Source: Hydrangea macrophylla
Taxonomy: Eukaryota > Streptophyta > Magnoliopsida > Cornales > Hydrangeaceae
Assembly (NCBI GenBank): GCA_033977485.1
Contig: CM066993.1
Span: 28,014,001-28,078,000, forward strand
Length of the DNA: 64,000 bases
Direction of reading: 5' to 3'
The notes under the pieces: model-generated
The model's database searches: none
Seen by the model: the letters and a program-made list of their open reading frames with translations, nothing else
What the model was told of the DNA's origin: nothing
Program-made: the position numbers and the translations under genes
Part shown: piece by piece, positions 56,279 through 64,000 of the stretch
Layout: each line of letters begins with the position of its first letter
Numbering within the stretch: the stretch's first letter is position 1

Positions 56279-59196
56279 TGTCACACCCCGATTTTTGGAA
56301 AGCCAAATAATCAGCATAAAACGAAATCTAGACTACTATTCGACTGCCCAACTATCGGAGTGAACACCACGAAGCCCAACCTAATAAAACTTTTTAAAGG
56401 AAATAGATGTTCTTAAAAACCTGGTTAAAACATTTGTAATAAATTTCCATTTATGTTTTTAAAACAAAACCACCACATTTCCATTTCAAAAAAAAAACAC
56501 TCATGCGGTTCCGAAAATACTCAGATATATTTGATTAAAGCTACAACTACTAAATCACTTATATTGAAAAGCGGAAGCTGAATAAACATTTCTAAATTCT
56601 CATTAAGAATAAAAATATTTTCATTTACAATTAAAGCCTTGAAAGAATAACCTCTATTACAACCTTTGGTCAGAGCTACTAAACGTCCCAATACCAACTA
56701 CAATAATGGCCCACAATGCCAAATAAAATACAATCAAGTACAACAAAAATAAGTATAATTCCAATAATAAACAACACAACGACCATCTCTTCACCCAAAC
56801 AGAAGCTCCAACGAAAATCTCCAAAAAAACTAAACCTGCACAAATACATTCGACTACGTTTCATATAGAAACGCCCCCGAATGTATAACACACTCGGGTC
56901 AGTCACATGACTGGTATGAGTTAAACAAAACAACAAGTCTTAGGGATCCAACTTGAACCCGTAGACAACAAATTACACTACAATACTCTTGGGTCAAGAC
57001 AGGTAGTTCCACACACATATTTGGACAAAAGGGTAGTTTCCATTTATGTGGTGGCAAGTAGTTTCTTGCCCAAAACCCAAATTTACTACGAGTTTTATAC
57101 TTACCTCAGATATCTATGGTGAGCCAGCCCTGCATAAAAGTTAGTGGGCCCACCATCCTGTAAATCGAACGATCACAAACCATGCGAATAATTCCATACC
57201 CAAACCGTTCACATTCTAACTCAAACATCGCGTTCATTATTTCACGCTTATCAGTCTTATGAAATAATCCATTTTCATTGTTTATTAGCATTAAATTTAT
57301 CTTTGTGTTCCCTAGGTTCACCACTTAGCTACCCTCCATGGTACAGCCCACACATATATCCCATGTGTGCCCGGACATACTACCAACACCCACTCCGGTG
57401 CTAGTTTGGTTGGGGTATCAACCAAACCAGGTATACACAACGGAAGGCCGGTCAATATGCCTAGACGTCTATACAATCAATATAAGCCGAGCATAAGGCT
57501 TAGGCCAGCTTGATCACGAAGCCACTGGCAAAAGGGTACACTCAGCAAGTCGAGCTACCAAAAAAAACATATCACACAACGGGGAGTGGTGAACACTAAA
57601 GAACTATGTTGCGATTATCACTTATCGTTCGTATTATCTCAATAATTATGAATTTTACGCTTATCACAAAGTTCCGTCTCATCATAGTCCAATCACATCT
57701 TTAACTTTTAGATACATTCTAATTTCTTACAATAAAGGGCTTTATCAATTAACCCATAACAATCTTTCCCTCAATAATTCCAATCAAATTACAAGATATC
57801 TAATATACTATTCAACGTATCTAATTTACTCATTTTTATCAAAATGACCACAAAAGAAGGTCAGTAATTTCAGGTACAAATACCTCAACCAAATATTCAA
57901 TATTAGCATACATAAAGCACCTAATAAGAAATCACATTCTCCAATTTTGCACGTTGAACTATATTGAAAACTGCTACTGTAATCTTAAATTTCTGCCCAA
58001 ACGGTGCAGAATCAGGAAAAATACCATTAGACGAAAAACGTGCAGAATCACGTTTTACATGAGACATACGGACAGAATGTTCAAATACAAAGCCACGATT
58101 TTCTAATAATTTTCTAAAGTTTCTGCGACTGTGTGAATTGCACAAAAACGAATTTCACATATATTTTCTAACAAACATGAATATTTTACCTATGGTTTTG
58201 ATCAAACTAACGATTCATCTAACCCTTTCGAATACCCTAATGTCATGATCGCAAGGTCACACGAAGGGGAAATAAGCTATCTAAATTACTTCAACAATAT
58301 CCATTACAAAGATTTAACCCTAACAATTAAATTAAATGCGTACGTACTAATAAAGTTACTCCCATATAAACATATACATACGTGTATATATATATATGAA
58401 TACACAAAGTTTAACTCACCAAGTTTGGGTAAAAATCGATAACAACGAGCGCCCGCGAAATTACACGTGCCCACGAACTCGAGATCGTTCCCCTTTTTCT
58501 CCCCTTTCTTCTCCTTCTTCTTCTTCTTTTCTTTTCTTCTCTCTCTCTCTCTCTCTCTCTCTTGGCGGCTGTGAAAAAGGGGGGTTCACTTAACCCTATT
58601 ATTATATTATAAATCCATATACATGATACCTAATATATTAGTATATTAACACACACCCACACATACTAACATACACACATCTACACACACGGCACACATT
58701 CACACACGTGCACTATGCTGATGCTTTAAGGTTTAATTTCAAAGATACTACTTATGGTATAAATACTCATACCAATTTTCATGTACTAACCACATTAATA
58801 ATACAATCAAATCATAGAAATACCAACTAATTGCTATAACTTTTTAAAATAAAACGGGGTATTACTTTATTCACGCAGTCCCACTCCATCTAAGTCTCAC
58901 AATCGTAACTTTCCTACCTTTATTCAATTGGGAACCTTTTTAAATCATATAAATTTCAAACTTAAATTTAAATCAATTTAATAAAACCTATGACTATAAT
59001 ATTTATATAACCAATATAAATTAATAACAATGTAACACCCAAATTAAATGAGCTCACTAATATTATAATCCGGTGCCTTCCAAACTTAAAATTTTTTTAA
59101 ACACGTGTCTTATCTAGGTACACTCATATATCATTGTTAACTGAAAATAATAATTAAAATAATTATTATACACTTAGAAATTTTAGGGTTGTTACA
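56279..59196 (-). mobile_element. 3' LTR of element E (2918 bp)
   Basis: Downstream LTR on the minus strand. It contains a (GA)n tract (CT on plus, about 58540-58562), a G-box-like CACGTG near 58465 and a (TA)n TATA region near 58385-58400. No coding sequence; the short minus-strand frames are duplicated in both LTRs and resemble nothing. Confidence 0.95.
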
Positions 59197-59215
59197 TTCT
59201 ACCCTCCTTAAAGAA
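59197..59215 (-). other. Polypurine tract, element E
   Basis: Minus strand: AAGGAGGGTAGAA directly before the 3' LTR, preceded by the TTTCGGGACGAAATTTC phrase (itself an inverted repeat) characteristic of Tekay/Del elements. Confidence 0.85.
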
Positions 59216-60274
59216 ATTTCGTCCCGAAATTTGGGGTACAACAAATACAGATAATAAATATGAATGACGTTAAACACACAATGAAAGCAATCCAACATCG
59301 CAGTGTCGCTATCGTTTAACTCCCGACACTAATGAGACCTGGTACATCGAGCGAATAATCCAAATAAGGAAACACTCATGTATATACCCATAGTCTCATA
59401 TAGTCGCTTGTTAAATTTTAACAGACACACAAGACACAACACCAGTAAGGTAAAGCACATAATTTCACATAAAGCACTAGATATTAACCATTTATTAAAA
59501 GCAACAATTGATTAATTTCACAAAGATATGACTACGTGTATGCACATGTTCCCCTCTTACTGTGTCCCGCACAACACTTCATCGGGATATCCAATACTTA
59601 CTTACCGCTTCAACCACATCTTGAGAAATATTTACTGGCACTGAAGAGAAATATATCCTTGTCTGGTAATAATCAGAACAATAATCACAAATCAAGAAAA
59701 TCCGTAATAATATACGGTTGTACAGAACACCCATAGAGAATATGGCAGATTCGCCGATAGTATAAGAAGTCCAAATGCCCAATAAATGAAGTCCAATAAT
59801 CAACTCAGTAGATAATAAAAGGGACAATAGAAATCCTGCTGATAAAATAATAAGTCTTCTGAGAATAAGAGAATCCCGATACTCCAATAGAATAATACCC
59901 TTCTGAATGTTAAGTTGATACTGCCAGATAATAATAACTCGAAGAAGATATTCCAGTACTACTCCTGAACTCAACCGCCTGACGAAGAAAATTACATCTC
60001 CCCTCTACCATTTCATCCCATGACAATTAAAATGATACATGCTCTACTAATCAATAGTAAATAACGTTACCAATACTCCTAATATGGTATACATTTAAAA
60101 TCAACTAATTTTTTTTTTTTTTTTTAATAATAGGTACACATCTGTAGTTAACTTTTACATAAGTAAACACATAGACACACATGACCCAAACCCAATAAAT
60201 CGCAAACCTATAACTCTGACCAACTCCTTAATCCACATTCCGAGGATCACCTAGACTCGCTAAGCTAACCTTAA

Positions 60275-60286
60275 GCTCTGATACCA
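60275..60286 (-). other. Primer-binding site, tRNA-iMet, element E
   Basis: TGGTATCAGAGC on the minus strand, 3 bp after the 5' LTR; an exact initiator-Met complement. Confidence 0.95.
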
Positions 60287-60289
60287 AAC

Positions 60290-63211
60290 TGTCACACCCC
60301 GATTTTTGGAAAGCCAAATAATCAGCATAAAACGAAATCTAGACTACTATTCGACTGCCCAACTATCGGAGTGAACACCACGAAGCCCAACCTAATAAAA
60401 CTTTTTAAAGGAAATAGATGTTCTTAAAAACCTGGTTAAAACATTTGTAATAAATTTCCATTTATGTTTTTAAAACAAAACCACCACATTTCCATTTCAA
60501 AAAAAAAACACTCATGCGGTTCCGAAAATACTCAGATATATTTGATTAAAGCTACAACTACTAAATCACTTATATTGAAAAGCGGAAGCTGAATAAACAT
60601 TTCTAAATTCTCATTAAGAATAAAAATATTTTCATTTACAATTAAAGCCTTGAAAGAATAACCTCTATTACAACCTTTGGTCAGAGCTACTAAACGTCCC
60701 AATACCAACTACAATAATGGCCCACAATGCCAAATAAAATACAATCAAGTACAACAAAAATAAGTACAATTCCAATAATAAACAACACAACGACCATCTC
60801 TTCACCCAAACAGAAGCTCCAACGAAAATCTCCAAAAAAACTAAACCTGCACAAATACATTCGACTACGTTTCATATAGAAACGCCCCCGAATGTATAAC
60901 ACACTCGGGTCAGTCACATGACTGGTATGAGTTAAACAAAACAACAAGTCTTAGGGATCCAACTTGAACCCGTAGACAACAAATTACACTACAATACTCT
61001 TGGGTCAAGACAGGTAGTTCCACACACATATTTGGACAAAAGGGTAGTTTCCATTTATGTGGTGGCAAGTAGTTTCTTGCCCAAAACCCAAATTTACTAC
61101 GAGTTTTATACTTACCTCAGATATCTATGGTGAGCCAGCCCTGCATAAAAGTTAGTGGGCCCACCATCCTGTAAATCGAACGATCACAAACCATGCGAAT
61201 AATTCCATACCCAAACCGTTCACATTCTAACTCAAACATCGCGTTCATTATTTCACGCTTATCAGTCTTATGAAATAATCCATTTTCATTGTTTATTAGC
61301 ATTAAATTTATCTTTGTGTTCCCTAGGTTCACCACTTAGCTACCCTCCATGGTACAGCCCACACATATATCCCATGTGTGCCCGGACATACTACCAACAC
61401 CCACTCCGGTGCTAGTTTGGTTGGGGTATCAACCAAACCAGGTATACACAACGGAAGGCCGGTCAATATGCCTAGACGTCTATACAATCAATATAAGCCG
61501 AGCATAAGGCTTAGGCCAGCTTGATCACGAAGCCACTGGCAAAAGGGTACACTCAGCAAGTCGAGCTACCAAAAAAAACATATCACACAACGGGGAGTGG
61601 TGAACACTAAAGAACTATGTTGCGATTATCACTTATCGTTCGTATTATCTCAATAATTATGAATTTTACGCTTATCACAAAGTTCCGTCTCATCATAGTC
61701 CAATCACATCTTTAACTTTTAGATACATTCTAATTTCTTACAATAAAGGGCTTTATCAATTAACCCATAACAATCTTTCCCTCAATAATTCCAATCAAAT
61801 TACAAGATATCTAATATACTATTCAACGTATCTAATTTACTCATTTTTATCAAAATGACCACAAAAGAAGGTCAGTAATTTCAGGTACAAATACCTCAAC
61901 CAAATATTCAATATTAGCATACATAAAGCACCTAATAAGAAATCACATTCTCCAATTTTGCACGTTGAACTATATTGAAAACTGCTACTGTAATCTTAAA
62001 TTTCTGCCCAAACGGTGCAGAATCAGGAAAAATACCATTAGACGAAAAACGTGCAGAATCACGTTTTACATGAGACACGCGGACAGAATGTTCAAATACA
62101 AAGCCACGATTTTCTAATAATTTTCTAAAGTTTCTGCGACTGTGTGAATTACACAAAAACGAATTTCACATATATTTTCTAACAAACATGAATATTTTAC
62201 CTATGGTTTTGATCAAACTAACGATTCATCTAACCCTTTCGAATACCCTAATGTCATGATCGCAAGGTCACACGAAGGGGAAATAAGCTATCTAAATTAC
62301 TTCAACAATATCCATTACAAAGATTTAACCCTAACAATTAAATTAAATGCGTACGTACTAATAAAGTTACTCCCATATAAACATATACATACGTGTATAT
62401 ATATATATATGAATACACAAAGTTTAACTCACCAAGTTTGGGTAAAAATCGATAACAACGAGCGCCCGCGAAATTACACGTGCCCACGAACTCGAGATCG
62501 TTCCCCTTTTTCTCCCCTTTCTTCTCCTTCTTCTTCTTCTTTTCTTTTCTTCTCTCTCTCTCTCTCTCTCTCTCTCTTGGCGGCTGTGAAAAAGGGGGGT
62601 TCACTTAACCCTATTATTATATTATAAATCCATATACATGATACCTAATATATTAGTATATTAACACACACCCACACATACTAACATACACACATCTACA
62701 CACACGGCACACATTCACACACGTGCACTATGCTGATGCTTTAAGGTTTAATTTCAAAGATACTACTTATGGTATAAATACTCATACCAATTTTCATATA
62801 CTAACCACATTAATAATACAATCAAATCATAGAAATACCAACTAATTGCTATAACTTTTTAAAATAAAACGGGGTATTACTTTATTCACACAGTCCCACT
62901 CCATCTAAGTCTCACAATCGTAACTTTCCTACCTTTATTCAATTGGGAACCTTTTTAAATCATATAAATTTCAAACTTAAATTTAAATCAATTTAATAAA
63001 ACCTATGACTATAATATTTATATAACCAATATAAATTAATAACAATGTAACACCCAAATTAAATGAGCTCACTAATATTATAATCCGGTGCCTTCCAAAC
63101 TTAAAATTTTTTTAAACACGTGTCTTATCTAGGTACACTCATATATCATTGTTAACTGAAAATAATAATTAAAATAATTATTATACACTTAGAAATTTTA
63201 GGGTTGTTACA
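60290..63211 (-). mobile_element. 5' LTR of element E (2922 bp)
   Basis: Upstream LTR on the minus strand. The slightly longer length comes mainly from (TA)n and (CT)n differences. It carries the same promoter-like features as the other LTR. Confidence 0.95.
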
Positions 63212-63512
63212 ATACCGATTGTCATTGTCATCAGAGTTGGAACATGTACACAATGTATTTCACATATCGATGTTGAGATGGTGTATGTTAGATACGAATA
63301 AGATCGTAGTACCAGAACCATTACAGATTCAAGAAGACTTAACCTAAATAGAACATCTAGTAGAAATCTTGGATTAGAAAGAAGAACAAGTACTGAGAAC
63401 GAAGACAATTTCGATGGTAAAAATGCTATGACGAAGCCATACGGATGAAGAGGCTACATGGGAAAATGAGGAAGAAATGAAGAATGAGTATTCGCACCTG
63501 TTCGATGTATGA
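63212..63512 (+). pseudogene. Integrase C-terminus and chromodomain remnant, element C
   Basis: Resumes the frame interrupted at 56278. A VHNVFHISML-like block (63265-63290 region) is followed by a tail with DEEATWENEEEM and YSHLF near 63450-63510, the signature of the chromodomain C-terminal half. Several stops (about 63345, 63375 and 63432). Confidence 0.85.
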
Positions 63513-63554
63513 GGTATAAGTTTGGGGACAAACTTCCTTTTTGGAATGGAGAGT

Positions 63555-63830
63555 TGTCACACCCGTTCCAAAATTTTATAAGTTTTATCATGCATATTTG
63601 GAATTGTGAGTTTATCAATAATAGTTGACAATGGTGTTGAGGTTGACTGTGAGTCAACGGTAAGGTGTTAGTAAGGACATGAGAATTCGGTAATCGAGAT
63701 TGCATTGGCATAAGTAAATGGCATTTGTGTGATTTAAATGTTATTTGACTTATCTGGTATTTCTTGAATAGTAATTTACCTGTGTGGAGTAAATTTCTGG
63801 TAGTTTGATCATATTTTAGATCATTGTGAA
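63555..63830 (+). mobile_element. 3' LTR of element C, first 276 bp
   Basis: TGTCACACCCGTTCC aligns with the first about 280 bp of the 5' LTR, then stops at GTGAA (63826-63830), where the 5' LTR continues with CAAGGCAGTG at 50082. The break is the A3 insertion. The purine-rich GGAATGGAGAG just before 63555 is the PPT. Confidence 0.93.
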
Positions 63831-64000
63831 TGATCTTGTCAGAATCAAGATATAAAAGTATGCTTTACTTTATAAGGATTTATAGTGTGGAAGTAAAGGT
63901 CGAACCCACAGAGATTAAATTACTAAAGCACTTTAATTTTAAAATCTAAATCTAATTGATTAAGAAAACGGTAATTTGATTTTGATTTGGATTTTGATTT
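63831..64000 (-). mobile_element. Family-A LTR, copy A3, minus strand, truncated by window end
   Basis: The reverse complement matches the last about 170 bp of the A1 and A2 LTRs, including the CTCTGTGGGTTCGACCTTTA segment and the terminal GACAAGATCA. It has inserted in the 3' LTR of C; the expected duplication is GTGAA. Confidence 0.9.

Larger units (their letters stand above)
59197..60289 (-). other. Internal region of element E
   Basis: Non-coding, AT-rich. A 131-codon minus-strand frame (59579-59974) is Ile/Leu-rich and matches no retroelement domain I know, so I do not call it a gene. A poly-T run lies at 60110-60125. Confidence 0.8.
56279..63211 (-). mobile_element. Young non-autonomous LTR element E (LARD-like), minus strand, TSD ATACC
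   Basis: LTRs of 2918 bp (56279-59196) and 2922 bp (60290-63211) differ by about half a dozen substitutions and small microsatellite changes. ATACC flanks both sides (56274-56278 and 63212-63216). On the minus strand the LTR reads TGTAACAACCC ... GGGGTGTGACA. The internal region is only 1093 bp, with PBS and PPT but no recognisable gag or pol. PPT style and ends place it near Tekay/Del chromoviruses, whose proteins it probably borrowed. Confidence 0.96.
49807..63830 (+). mobile_element. Chromovirus C (Tekay/Del-like), interrupted by E and A3
   Basis: 5' LTR at 49807-51949, gag to integrase at 52110-56278, then nested E, then the integrase C-terminus and chromodomain at 63212-63512, and the 3' LTR from 63555. 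That LTR is cut at 63831 by a family-A LTR. Both LTRs start TGTCACACCC. The right end lies outside the window, so no TSD can be checked. Many stops. Confidence 0.93.

Noticed and set aside
58540..58562. (CT)n tract as evidence of a coding or terminator signal
   Set aside because: Simple repeat present in both E LTRs; at most a promoter-proximal GA element.
59579..59974. 131-codon minus-strand frame inside element E as a gene
   Set aside because: Hydrophobic-biased, no retroelement domain, and lies in the non-coding interior of a non-autonomous element.
56679..62604. Matching short frames in the two LTRs of E (85, 72 and 74 codons)
   Set aside because: They are present twice only because LTRs are duplicated; no domain or start context supports them.

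Overview
The window is intergenic DNA from a flowering plant, probably a eudicot. It is a stack of LTR retrotransposons, one inserted into another, next to a satellite array. I see no conventional host gene, rRNA or functional tRNA. Almost all protein-like sequence belongs to Ty3/gypsy elements of two lineages. Athila-like elements have a tRNA-Asp primer site, a DLGAS protease and long 3' non-coding regions. Chromoviruses (Tekay/Del-like) have a tRNA-iMet primer site, a typical PPT and a chromodomain remnant.

Layout. 1-2413: 92-bp satellite with an 11-unit higher-order repeat. 2414-4274: minus-strand chromovirus-type LTR sequence. 4275-8027: 3' part of an Athila-like element (family A, copy A1) with its LTR. 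8231-8290: tRNA-like SINE head. 8290-10718: probable minus-strand solo LTR. 10719-12259: AT-rich spacer with a MITE-like segment. 12260-21917: old full-length chromovirus B (TSD TGAAA). 21918-24371: spacer with a Helitron-like 3' end. 24372-47209: large Athila-like element D (TSD TTATG). Inside D's reverse transcriptase sits a young family-A element, A2 (28979-37272, TSD ACGCT), which carries only gag and protease. 47210-49806: flank with a local tandem duplication, a MITE and a second Helitron-like end. 49807-63830: chromovirus C. Its integrase is split by E (56279-63211, minus strand, TSD ATACC), a very young element with 2.9-kb LTRs and no recognisable genes. From 63831 a third family-A LTR (A3, minus strand) interrupts the 3' LTR of C.

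How the parts relate. Target-site duplications and LTR divergence order the insertions: B, C and D are decayed; A2 and E are recent. A2 lacks reverse transcriptase and integrase, so it must have moved with enzymes from another element. Several families carry clusters of short, paired, family-specific palindromes in their LTRs and 3' regions: CTCGCGCGAG in A, TTCGATCGATCGAA in D, CCAATCGATTGG in the 8290-10718 LTR and CGACCGGTCG in C. Families A and D also share a small two-hairpin block just upstream of the 3' LTR. These shared non-coding structures are the most interesting signal in the window. Coordinates of TSD-supported elements are exact to the base; other boundaries are approximate.
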